64,000 nt of DNA, from positions 1-64,000 of the forward strand of contig NZ_JBHSGT010000017.1 of the NCBI RefSeq assembly GCF_042654605.1, given 5' to 3'. Below, piece after piece: positions 54,529 to 62,138 of the stretch (position 1 is the stretch's first letter; each line of letters begins with the position of its first letter). The translations under genes were made by a program, and so were the position numbers. Origin of the DNA: Enterococcus_I eurekensis. Its GTDB lineage: Bacteria > Bacillota > Bacilli > Lactobacillales > Enterococcaceae. The notes beneath the pieces are model-generated. The model was not told the origin of the DNA. It made no database searches and saw only the letters and a list, made by a program, of their open reading frames with translations.

Positions 54529-55806
54529 TTAATGTCCGCCTATTTTGGTGGAACGACTAATTGCAGTCGCGTTTTCTAACAGAGAACTCGCGTGAATGAG
54601 CGCGTGAAAACCATATTTTTCTCTAATTTTATCTTTTAAAAAATGCAATTTTTCTTGTTTGATTTGTTGCTCGATATCTTCAAATAAATCTAATTGGATA
54701 TTTGTGTGGTAACTAAGGTTAGAAGCGCTAACACCAATTTGACGGACATAGCTACCAGTGTGATAATGCTGATTAAAGATTTGAATCAAACTGTTAACAA
54801 TTGTTTTTGTATTGTTTGTTTCCGATATTTTTATTTGTCGAGAAAAACCAGTTTCACTCTCAATTTTAGAATAACCAATGAAGAGGCTAACACGACTTGT
54901 CTTTGCATGAATATGTCTTAAACGAGAAGCAAGCAAATCACCCATTTCTTGGATGATGACTTTAATATCTCGAATATCGTCATAATCTTTTAATAAAATT
55001 TGAGAATTTGAGAGACTTTTTTCTTTAGGTTGGTATATTTCATGGATTTGGCTACGGTCGATTCCATTTGCGTGAGCGTGCAACTGTGTACCCATGATTC
55101 CCATTGAATCTTTAAGCCGATGGGGGTCATAGTTGGCAAGTTCAGCAATGGTGTGAATCCCTCTATTGTTCAAACGTTTTTCGGTCCTGCGACTAATTCC
55201 CCAAAAATCAGTCATTTTTTTGATACCCCAAACTTTGTTTTTTACATCTTCATAACGCCATTCGGAGATAAAATGAGGTGCCATTATTTTTGCCTCGTTA
55301 TCTAACGCTAACTTGGCAAGTAGCATATTATCACCAATACCAATTGCTGTCTGTATGCCCGTTGCTTCTTTAATTTTCAACATGATTGACTTAGCGAAAA
55401 GGGTCACTTTAGCCTCGTGATATAAATGTTTGACGTGATCATATTTAACGAAAACCTCATCGATTGAATAAACGTGAACGTCTTCAGGAGGGACGTAAGT
55501 AGTAATCGTGTCTAATATCTTCAGATTGATTGCGATATATTCTTTCATTCGAGGTGGGGCAAAAATCAAATCGGGATGGTAGGGCACTTCAGAACGTCTA
55601 GTGACATTTGAGACACCTAAAAGTTCTTTGGCTTTTGGAGATGCGGATAAAATCAGTCCACCAGGACGATCACCACCGCTTAAGACTACTAAGATAGCTT
55701 TTAAAGGATCAAGTCCTCTCATAACTGCTTCGCAACTTGCGTAAAAAGAGCGACAATCAATACATAAATAGTCACTTCGCGGTTCGAGGTCGTAATCAAA
55801 GTACAA
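54529..55806 (-). CDS. Y-family DNA polymerase, UvrX-like
   Basis: Error-prone translesion polymerase of 425 aa. The palm has Asp17 in CIDCRSFYASCEAV and the catalytic pair Asp116/Glu117 in VYSIDEVFV; a helix-hairpin-helix region (about 190-240) and the little finger follow, with QLDLFEDI near residue 380 as a likely beta-clamp motif. The start is TTG 55806, since AGGAGGT lies 6 nt upstream; the ATG at 55833 has no site. A LexA box in the promoter marks it as SOS-regulated. Confidence 0.9.
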   Translation of the reverse strand: MYFDYDLEPRSDYLCIDCRSFYASCEAVMRGLDPLKAILVVLSGGDRPGGLILSASPKAKELLGVSNVTRRSEVPYHPDLIFAPPRMKEYIAINLKILDTITTYVPPEDVHVYSIDEVFVKYDHVKHLYHEAKVTLFAKSIMLKIKEATGIQTAIGIGDNMLLAKLALDNEAKIMAPHFISEWRYEDVKNKVWGIKKMTDFWGISRRTEKRLNNRGIHTIAELANYDPHRLKDSMGIMGTQLHAHANGIDRSQIHEIYQPKEKSLSNSQILLKDYDDIRDIKVIIQEMGDLLASRLRHIHAKTSRVSLFIGYSKIESETGFSRQIKISETNNTKTIVNSLIQIFNQHYHTGSYVRQIGVSASNLSYHTNIQLDLFEDIEQQIKQEKLHFLKDKIREKYGFHALIHASSLLENATAISRSTKIGGH

Positions 55807-55842
55807 AAGAATACCTCCTATCGATTTGTTCATTTTAAAACA

Positions 55843-55871
55843 ATTATACGAACGTTTGTTCGATAAGTAAA
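55843..55871 (-). promoter_or_regulatory. LexA-controlled promoter of the uvrX-yolD-nudix operon
   Basis: On the minus strand TTTACT (55871-55866), 17 nt, TATAAT (55848-55843). The spacer contains CGAACGTTTGTTCG (55849-55862), a perfect Gram-positive LexA/DinR box CGAAC-N4-GTTCG. Confidence 0.9.
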
Positions 55872-55907
55872 GGGGAACAAAAGATTAAGTATCACGATTT
55901 TTAAAGA

Positions 55908-55959
55908 AAAAACCATATTCAGAGGCTAGGAGATAGTACCTAACCTGAATATGGTTTTT
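55908..55959. terminator. Bidirectional hairpin, terminator of lepA
   Basis: AAAAACCATATTCAG (55908-55922) pairs perfectly with CTGAATATGGTTTTT (55945-55959). On the minus strand it lies 120 nt after the lepA stop with a T run. Confidence 0.8.
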
Positions 55960-56079
55960 AGTGATTGTTTCTATTATTACCACAAAGCAAATACTTAGGA
56001 TGGCAAAAGGGCGAAAAATTGTATGAGAACGACTAATTTATTTCAACTATTTTCAATTTATCTTTGAGACTAAAGCATT

Positions 56080-57906
56080 TTATTCATCATCCATTTTCAG
56101 AACGGCCATGAAGGCATCTTGTGGGACCTCAACGGAACCAATTTGTTTCATCCGCTTTTTACCTTCTTTTTGTTTTTCAAGTAATTTACGTTTTCGAGAA
56201 ACGTCACCACCATAACATTTGGCTAATACGTTTTTACGTAATGCACGAATATCTGAGCGGGCAACAATTTTTTGTCCAATCGCTGCTTGAATTGGGACTT
56301 CAAATTGTTGACGAGGGATGAGTTTTTTCAGTTTCTCAACGATTGCTTTTCCACGTTCAAATGAGAAGCTACGGTGAACGATGAAACTTAAAGCATCGAC
56401 TTTTTCAGCATTTAGCAAGATATCCATCTTAACTAAATTACTTGGACGGTAGCCTGAAATTTCATAGTCTAACGATGCATAACCTTTTGTACTGGATTTC
56501 AACTTGTCAAAGAAATCATAAACAATTTCTGACAATGGAATATCATAAACAACGTTAACGCGGAATTCATCTAGGTAATCCATTGTGACAAAATCACCAC
56601 GTTTGCGTTGAGCAAGTTCCATCACTGCACCAACGTACTCGTTAGGCACCATAATTTGAGCTTTTACATAAGGTTCTTCAACATTTTCAATTCGAACTGG
56701 GTCAGGGAATTCAGCCGGATTATCAACCGTTACTTTTGTACCATCTGTTAAATTAACGTTATAAATAACCGATGGTGCAGTTGTGATCATATCTAAATTA
56801 AATTCGCGTTCCAAACGTTCTTGAATAACGTCCATATGTAAGAGCCCTAAGAATCCACAACGGAAACCAAAACCAAGTGCTTGAGAAGTCTCCGGTTCGA
56901 ATTGGAGCGCGGCGTCGTTTAATTGTAGTTTTTCAAGAGCTTCTCGTAAATCATTGTAGCGAGAAGTATCAATTGGATAAAGACCACAATAAACCATTGG
57001 TGTCATTTTACGATATCCTTCAAGCGCTTCTTGAGCAGGATTGTTCGCTAATGTGACAGTATCACCAACCTGTGTATCTTTAATGGTTTTAATAGCAGCG
57101 GTGATATAACCAACATCACCAACCATTAAGTAATCACGATCAACGGCTTTGGGTGAGAAGATACCAACTTCAGTGACGTCAAAAGTTTTTCCGTTACTCA
57201 TCAACTGGATTTTATCGCCAGGGCGCACAACGCCATCGATAACACGGACGTTTAAAACAACGCCACGATAAGCATCGTAGACAGAGTCAAAGATTAATGC
57301 TTTTAGAGGTGCCTCCAGATCACCAGTAGGTGCGGGGACTTTTTCAACGACTTGGTCTAAAATTTCTTCAATTCCGATACCGGATTTCGCACTAGCAAGA
57401 ACTGCTTCAGAAGCATCCAATCCGATAACATCTTCGATTTCTGTACGAACTCTTTCAGGGTCAGCTGCAGGTAAATCAATTTTATTAATAACAGGTAATA
57501 TTTCTAAATCATTATCTAGTGCCAAATATACGTTAGCTAATGTTTGTGCTTCAATCCCTTGAGCTGCGTCAACAACTAACACTGCACCTTCACAGGCAGC
57601 TAAACTGCGGGAAACTTCATAAGTGAAGTCGACGTGGCCAGGAGTATCAATTAAATGGAAAATATATGTTTCGCCATCTTTAGCGGTGTATGTTAATTCT
57701 ACAGCGTTTAATTTGATAGTGATGCCACGTTCTCTTTCTAAATCCATCGAGTCTAGTAGTTGTGCTTGCATCTCACGAGAAGAGACAGTTTCCGTTTTTT
57801 CTAAAATACGGTCAGCCAAGGTAGACTTTCCATGGTCAATATGAGCAATAATCGAAAAATTTCGAATCAACTGCTGGCGTTTTTTCATTTCATCTAATGT
57901 AGTCAT
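56080..57906 (-). CDS. lepA: Elongation factor 4 (LepA)
   Basis: Translational GTPase acting on ribosomes during initiation and elongation. The 608-aa protein has G1 AHIDHGKSTL, RGITIKLNAVEL, DTPGHVDFTYEVSR, NKIDLP, and the LepA-specific C-terminal domain ending GSVEVPQDAFMAVLKMDD. ATG 57906 with GAGGAA upstream is chosen over 57921. A terminator lies 120 nt downstream; the intervening stretch has no gene. Confidence 0.97.
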   Translation of the reverse strand: MTTLDEMKKRQQLIRNFSIIAHIDHGKSTLADRILEKTETVSSREMQAQLLDSMDLERERGITIKLNAVELTYTAKDGETYIFHLIDTPGHVDFTYEVSRSLAACEGAVLVVDAAQGIEAQTLANVYLALDNDLEILPVINKIDLPAADPERVRTEIEDVIGLDASEAVLASAKSGIGIEEILDQVVEKVPAPTGDLEAPLKALIFDSVYDAYRGVVLNVRVIDGVVRPGDKIQLMSNGKTFDVTEVGIFSPKAVDRDYLMVGDVGYITAAIKTIKDTQVGDTVTLANNPAQEALEGYRKMTPMVYCGLYPIDTSRYNDLREALEKLQLNDAALQFEPETSQALGFGFRCGFLGLLHMDVIQERLEREFNLDMITTAPSVIYNVNLTDGTKVTVDNPAEFPDPVRIENVEEPYVKAQIMVPNEYVGAVMELAQRKRGDFVTMDYLDEFRVNVVYDIPLSEIVYDFFDKLKSSTKGYASLDYEISGYRPSNLVKMDILLNAEKVDALSFIVHRSFSFERGKAIVEKLKKLIPRQQFEVPIQAAIGQKIVARSDIRALRKNVLAKCYGGDVSRKRKLLEKQKEGKKRMKQIGSVEVPQDAFMAVLKMDDE

Positions 57907-57941
57907 GCATTTATTCCTCATTTCTATTAGTCAGCTCTTCT

Positions 57942-57950
57942 ATTATACCA
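57942..57950 (-). promoter_or_regulatory. Extended -10 promoter of lepA
   Basis: On the minus strand TGG-TATAAT (57950-57942), 36 nt before the lepA start. Confidence 0.6.
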
Positions 57951-58038
57951 ACGATAGAAACAGATTAAAAGCCTTTTGTAATAACAATCATATGAAAATA
58001 ATTAAGTCAAAAATAACCAGACATAAAGGAAATTTTTT

Positions 58039-58047
58039 TGTTATACT
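58039..58047 (+). promoter_or_regulatory. Extended -10 promoter of the Eis-like gene
   Basis: TGT-TATACT (58039-58047), 29 nt before the start codon and divergent from the lepA promoter. Confidence 0.55.
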
Positions 58048-58076
58048 AGGTGAAAAGGTTTAATGGAGTGAAAAGG

Positions 58077-59297
58077 ATGAAAGATGCTTTTACGGAAGGC
58101 CTAAAAATTAGACAACTTGAAGAAAAAGATTTAGATCAATACAATGAGTTATTAAGTTATGTTTTCCAAGTAACAGGGACGGATATCGAAGAAAGTGGCT
58201 ATGCTAATAAACGCGAAATGGTACAATCAAAGCGTCCAATATTAGTATTATCAACTGTTTTTGGTTGGTTCGATCATGAGAAACTCGTTTCACAAATTGC
58301 TATTTACCCGTGTGAGGTTAACATTCATGGAACGATTTATAAAATGGGGGGTGTGACTGGAGTTGGTACGTACCCAGAGTACGCTCGGCAAGGTTTAATG
58401 CGAGAATTGGTTAGTGTTGCTTTGAAAAATATGCGTGATGATAAACAATGGATTTCTTATTTATATCCGTATAATATTCCTTACTATCGTGATAAAGGTT
58501 GGGAAATTATGTCAGATAAACTCTCCTTTAAAATTCGCGACACGCAACTACCAAAGTTTGTGCAAGTTGCAGGAAGTGTTGAGCGTCATGAGGTCGATTA
58601 CTCAGATGTTTTAACCGTTTATGATCAATTTTCTAAAATTAATCATGGCGCCTTACAACGATCAGCTTTTCATTGGGAAGAATATTGGCGTGAGGAAAAT
58701 AAAGAAGAACGGACAGCTGCAGTCTATTATGATGCTGCGGGTCAGCCGAAAGGTGTGCTCTTTTATTGGGTTGCTGAAGAAGTCTTCCACGTAAAAGAAA
58801 TGTTTTATTTAAATCAAGAAGCAAGACATGGGTTGTGGAATTTCATTGGTGCACACTTTAGTATGGTCTACTGGATTGAAGGAGATAACTATAAAGATGA
58901 ACCATTGGCCTTTTTCTTAGATGATAGCCAAATTAAAGAAACGATTGCACCTTATTTTATGGCAAGAATTGTTGACGTTGAGGAATTTCTTAAAGAATTT
59001 CCATTCAAGTCTTTTAAAAAACCTTTTCATTTTGTTGTCTCAGATCCGATGGCCGAATGGAATCGTGGTGTTTTTGGAATGAAGTGGGATGAGGAAAACG
59101 AAAAAGTCCAAGTGATTCGTGAACCAATCGGTGATTCAGTTATCCTAGATATCCAAACGCTAACTTGCTTACTAATGAATTACCGTCGGGCAGCCTACTT
59201 ATATCAAGTTGAACGAATTGATACGAATCAACAAACTTTGCGTATCTTGGAAGAAATTATTCCAGATATGGCAGCCTATTTTAGTGATTATTTTTGA
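58077..59297 (+). CDS. Eis-like GNAT N-acetyltransferase
   Basis: The 406-aa protein has two N-terminal GNAT domains and a C-terminal SCP2-like domain, as in Eis. Visible motifs are MGGVTGVGTYPEYARQGLM (acetyl-CoA loop, about residues 90-108) and YPYNIPYYRDKGWE. Eis proteins acetylate aminoglycosides or other amines, but the natural substrate here is unknown. The start is ATG 58077 with GGAG 8 nt upstream; the earlier in-frame ATG at 58050 is not preceded by a site. Confidence 0.85.
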   Translation: MKDAFTEGLKIRQLEEKDLDQYNELLSYVFQVTGTDIEESGYANKREMVQSKRPILVLSTVFGWFDHEKLVSQIAIYPCEVNIHGTIYKMGGVTGVGTYPEYARQGLMRELVSVALKNMRDDKQWISYLYPYNIPYYRDKGWEIMSDKLSFKIRDTQLPKFVQVAGSVERHEVDYSDVLTVYDQFSKINHGALQRSAFHWEEYWREENKEERTAAVYYDAAGQPKGVLFYWVAEEVFHVKEMFYLNQEARHGLWNFIGAHFSMVYWIEGDNYKDEPLAFFLDDSQIKETIAPYFMARIVDVEEFLKEFPFKSFKKPFHFVVSDPMAEWNRGVFGMKWDEENEKVQVIREPIGDSVILDIQTLTCLLMNYRRAAYLYQVERIDTNQQTLRILEEIIPDMAAYFSDYF

Positions 59298-59321
59298 TAG
59301 AAGAAAGGAATGATTAATCCA

Positions 59322-59795
59322 ATGAAGATTTATTTTGCAGCGCCAATGTTTGCGGAAAGCGAACGTCTCTATAACAAGATGATTGTTGAGAGTATTCGCG
59401 AAAAATTTCCAGAGTGCCAAATTTATTTACCACAAGAAAATGGTGATATTAACGATAAAATGGCTTACGCCAATAGTTTGATGATTGCTAAAGCCGACAC
59501 AAATGAGGTGCTTAAAAGCGATTTAATAATTGCAATTTTAGATGGAATTAGCATTGATGCTGGAGTAGCTTCTGAAATTGGTGTGGCTTATGCGAAAGGA
59601 ATTCCTATCATGGGACTCTATACGGATTCACGCCAACAAGGTGGGGAACATCCGGATAAACTAGCCGCTCTAACTGAAATTGGTGAAAATCAATTTCATT
59701 ATTTAAATTTATATACAACTGGTTTAATTAAACTCAATGGTTTGATTGTATCAAGCAAAGAGGAACTTTTATCTGAACTTCTTAAAAAACTTTAA
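59322..59795 (+). CDS. Nucleoside 2-deoxyribosyltransferase
   Basis: Transfers 2-deoxyribose between nucleobases in nucleotide salvage. The 157-aa protein begins KIYFAAPMFAESERLYN and has the catalytic region LDGISIDAGVASEIGVAYA, where the Glu is the expected nucleophile. ATG 59322 gives the family N-terminus, but AAAGGA (59303-59308) is 13 nt away; ATG 59310 is only 1 nt from it, so the start is uncertain. A lone gene after the Eis-like gene, 24 nt downstream of it. Confidence 0.85.
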   Translation: MKIYFAAPMFAESERLYNKMIVESIREKFPECQIYLPQENGDINDKMAYANSLMIAKADTNEVLKSDLIIAILDGISIDAGVASEIGVAYAKGIPIMGLYTDSRQQGGEHPDKLAALTEIGENQFHYLNLYTTGLIKLNGLIVSSKEELLSELLKKL

Positions 59796-59798
59796 AAA

Positions 59799-59841
59799 GA
59801 CGCTTCATTGCCATTCTATTAAAGGAATGTGGCGAAGCGTC
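59799..59841 (+). terminator. Hairpin after the deoxyribosyltransferase gene
   Basis: GACGCTTC (59799-59806) pairs with GAAGCGTC (59834-59841), with GCCATTC/GAATGTGGC inside. The T-tract is weak (CATTGCTTTT). Confidence 0.5.
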
Positions 59842-59894
59842 CATTGCTTTTAAAGATTTCTAATTAAGACAGGGTGAAATGCGCTAAAATAAAA

Positions 59895-59930
59895 ACACTT
59901 TATTCTAAGAGATTACTTAGAGTAAAGTGT
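59895..59930 (-). terminator. Terminator of the small acidic protein gene
   Basis: ACACTTTA (59895-59902) and TAAAGTGT (59923-59930), with CTAAG/CTTAG inside; on the minus strand a T-rich tail follows. Confidence 0.65.
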
Positions 59931-59943
59931 CTGTTTAAATTGG

Positions 59944-60171
59944 CTAAAGTGGAGCTTGGTTATTAAATTGTGCTCGTTGGGTCGCTGAAAGTTCGATAAT
60001 TGAGCGCTCATCTAGTAAAGGATTACTTTTGTCTTTAGGGGATTCATCCTCTTTTTCAATGTCAGTGTCGGGTTCTTGATCCAAATTAAGGTCTTTTTCC
60101 ATTTTGTCGATTTTTGAGAAAGGTTTCTTTTCGCGTTCTTCTTCAGCTAATTTATTTAGTTTATCTGGCAT
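59944..60171 (-). CDS. Small hydrophilic hypothetical protein (75 aa)
   Basis: No family recognised. The protein is almost entirely charged and polar, with alternating acidic and basic stretches (MPDKLNKLAEEEREKKPF; LDQEPDTDIEKEDESP), no membrane segment and a low-complexity middle, so it is likely disordered. A strong AAAGGAGGAA precedes the ATG on the minus strand and a terminator follows, which supports a real gene rather than a chance frame. Confidence 0.65.
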   Translation of the reverse strand: MPDKLNKLAEEEREKKPFSKIDKMEKDLNLDQEPDTDIEKEDESPKDKSNPLLDERSIIELSATQRAQFNNQAPL

Positions 60172-60296
60172 TGTATATTCCTCCTTTATTATATCCTCAC
60201 AAGTATTTTATCAGAAATTAAACAATTTAACAAAGAAAAGGGTTTCATAAAGTGTGGGAAGAACATTCTTTTAAGAAAAGGAGTGAGTCGTTCTTT

Positions 60297-60836
60297 ATGC
60301 AAGAAAATAAAAAAAAATCTATTTTTACAACACAAGAGATTGCGTATTTAGCTTTAGTTACAGCAGCCTGTGTAGTTGGGCGCTTATTATTTCAGTTTAT
60401 TCCTAATATTCAACCAATGACGGCGATTTTTATTTTAATCACTACCTATTTAGGCATATCAAGAGGGCTAGTAGTAAATATCTTATCGGTGCTGATTACT
60501 AATATTTATTTAGGTATGGGTATTTGGACAATCGGGCAAATTACGGGATTTTCAATCATTATTCTATTGGTTGGCGTTTTGAACAAATGGTCAGTTTTCC
60601 ATCATCATTTATTTCTCCAAGTAGGTTATAGCTTTTTGGCGGGATTTATATATGGTTTGGTTTTAGCTGTGATCGATACGAAAATTTACGGTCTTTCAAA
60701 TTTCTGGGCCTATTACTTAGGAGGCATCTCCTTTGATTTTTTACATGCAGTAGGAAATAGTGGGTTCTATCTAGTATTGACGCCTGTTTTCAAACGGTTA
60801 TTTGAGAAACAAGTTAAAAGAAAACAGGAGTTGTGA
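60297..60836 (+). CDS. ECF transporter S component
   Basis: Substrate-binding membrane subunit of an energy-coupling-factor vitamin transporter. The 179-aa protein has about six hydrophobic segments and the S-component pattern IAYLALVTAACVVGRLLFQ, then FIPNIQPMTAIFILITTYLG. The substrate is not decided; adjacency to queG, a cobalamin enzyme, hints at a cobalamin or queuosine-related compound. The start is ATG 60297 after AAAAGGAGTGAG (spacing long). The C-terminal KRKQEL and stop lie inside the 50-nt palindrome. Confidence 0.78.
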   Translation: MQENKKKSIFTTQEIAYLALVTAACVVGRLLFQFIPNIQPMTAIFILITTYLGISRGLVVNILSVLITNIYLGMGIWTIGQITGFSIIILLVGVLNKWSVFHHHLFLQVGYSFLAGFIYGLVLAVIDTKIYGLSNFWAYYLGGISFDFLHAVGNSGFYLVLTPVFKRLFEKQVKRKQEL

Positions 60837-60865
60837 TGTCGACATCACAACTCCTGTTTTCTTTT
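60816..60865. repeat. Perfect 50-nt palindrome spanning both convergent gene ends
   Basis: The 25-nt arms 60816-60840 and 60841-60865 are exact reverse complements with no spacer; the centre is GTCGAC. Each arm codes for KRKQEL and the stop TGA of one gene (60834-60836 plus strand; 60847-60845 minus strand). A T run follows on the plus strand, so it can also serve as a terminator. Confidence 0.95.
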
Positions 60866-62017
60866 TTTACGAGGATTTTCAAATAATTTAAAGGCGTCCT
60901 CGATTTCTTGCAAGACTTCTGGATCCGTCTCAATTGACTTTAGTTGGTTAAAGCGTTCGATTGAATCAGCTGGATTTCTTCTTGTGAGCTCGGCAATTGC
61001 CCAGACGGCTGTTCCACGAATAACAGGACGTTGATCATCTAAGCAAGCAATAATATCTGGTAATGCTTCACGACCACCAAGATTGGCTAAAGCCATAATG
61101 GCATTGCGCTGAATCGTCCGTTTTCCACGCCATGAGCCGGCAAGTTTACCAAATTGCTCTTTGAATTCTTTATTTGATATTGTTAATATTGGACGTAATT
61201 TAGGGAAAACTGAATCGACTTCGGGTTCCATTTCAGAATGGAAGTGAAAATCTTTTTTCTGATTATAGGGACAAACGAGTTGGCAAATATCACAGCCATA
61301 GATGATATTGCGGTTCTTTTTTCGGAATTCTTTTGGCATCATACCTTTAGTTTGTGTTTGGTAGGACAGACATTTCTTAGCGTTCATCCGACCATCGCCT
61401 AATAAAGCAGAAGTTGGACAAGCTGTGATGCAACGGGTGCAGTCCCCGCAACCGTTTGGTATAGGTGTATCTGGCTCAAATTGGATGTTTGTAACAATCT
61501 CGCCTAAGTAGACAAAAGAACCGAACTCTTCAGTAATTAATAAACCATTCTTGCCAATAAAGCCCAAACCCGCACGTTGAGCTACGGCGACATCAACAAA
61601 TTCACCGGTATCCACCTGAGGAGCAAAACGCCAATCTTCCTCTGCTTGATAGATTGTTGCTTGGCTTTTAATAAAATCAATTAGCTTTTTCAAGCGATCT
61701 TGTAAAATAAAGTGATAGTCTGTGCCCCAAGAAGCACGGGCGAATTGTCCGCGTTTTTCATCTCGAGGAATCTCACCATGAAATTTTGTTGGATAAGCCA
61801 GGGCGATAGAAATGATACTTTGAGGTTGGTCAAAAGTTAATTCTGGATATAACCGTTCATCAATATTTTGATGTTCAAAGCCGGAAGTATGGCCTTTTTC
61901 TTTTTGTTCGATTAGAGATTCTTTCAGGTAATCAAAAGGTTCAGCCGTCGTAAAGCCGATTTTATCAATCCCTAAGTTTTTGCTTTCTAGAATAATTTTT
62001 TCTTTTAAGGTAAGCAA
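60845..62017 (-). CDS. queG: Epoxyqueuosine reductase QueG
   Basis: Cobalamin- and Fe-S-dependent enzyme that reduces epoxyqueuosine to queuosine in tRNA anticodons. The 390-aa protein has the N-terminal cobalamin-binding region, two 4Fe-4S motifs (CGDCTRCITACPTSAL and YGCDICQLVCPYN), and C-terminal HEAT-like repeats (about 300-365, GKRTIQRNAIMALANLGG). The start is TTG 62017 with TAGGAGGTTGA upstream on the minus strand. Its last residues KRKQEL mirror those of the neighbouring S component. Confidence 0.93.
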   Translation of the reverse strand: MLTLKEKIILESKNLGIDKIGFTTAEPFDYLKESLIEQKEKGHTSGFEHQNIDERLYPELTFDQPQSIISIALAYPTKFHGEIPRDEKRGQFARASWGTDYHFILQDRLKKLIDFIKSQATIYQAEEDWRFAPQVDTGEFVDVAVAQRAGLGFIGKNGLLITEEFGSFVYLGEIVTNIQFEPDTPIPNGCGDCTRCITACPTSALLGDGRMNAKKCLSYQTQTKGMMPKEFRKKNRNIIYGCDICQLVCPYNQKKDFHFHSEMEPEVDSVFPKLRPILTISNKEFKEQFGKLAGSWRGKRTIQRNAIMALANLGGREALPDIIACLDDQRPVIRGTAVWAIAELTRRNPADSIERFNQLKSIETDPEVLQEIEDAFKLFENPRKKRKQEL

Positions 62018-62076
62018 GACGTCAACCTCCTATGGATAAAACTTTCATTATTTCTATCATATCATAATTATCCAAT

Positions 62077-62105
62077 TTGTTTTCAATTTTTAGGAAGGGT
62101 ATAAT
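62077..62105 (+). promoter_or_regulatory. Promoter of the M28 peptidase gene
   Basis: TTGTTT (62077-62082), a 17-nt spacer and TATAAT (62100-62105). Confidence 0.65.
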
Positions 62106-62138
62106 ATGTACAGTTGATAAAAAGGGAGCGTTTTGAAT

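Noticed and set aside
53689..55871. Prophage or integrative element because of the UvrX/YolD pair
   Set aside because: No integrase, phage structural genes, att repeats or tRNA are nearby, and the flanking genes are ordinary core genes.
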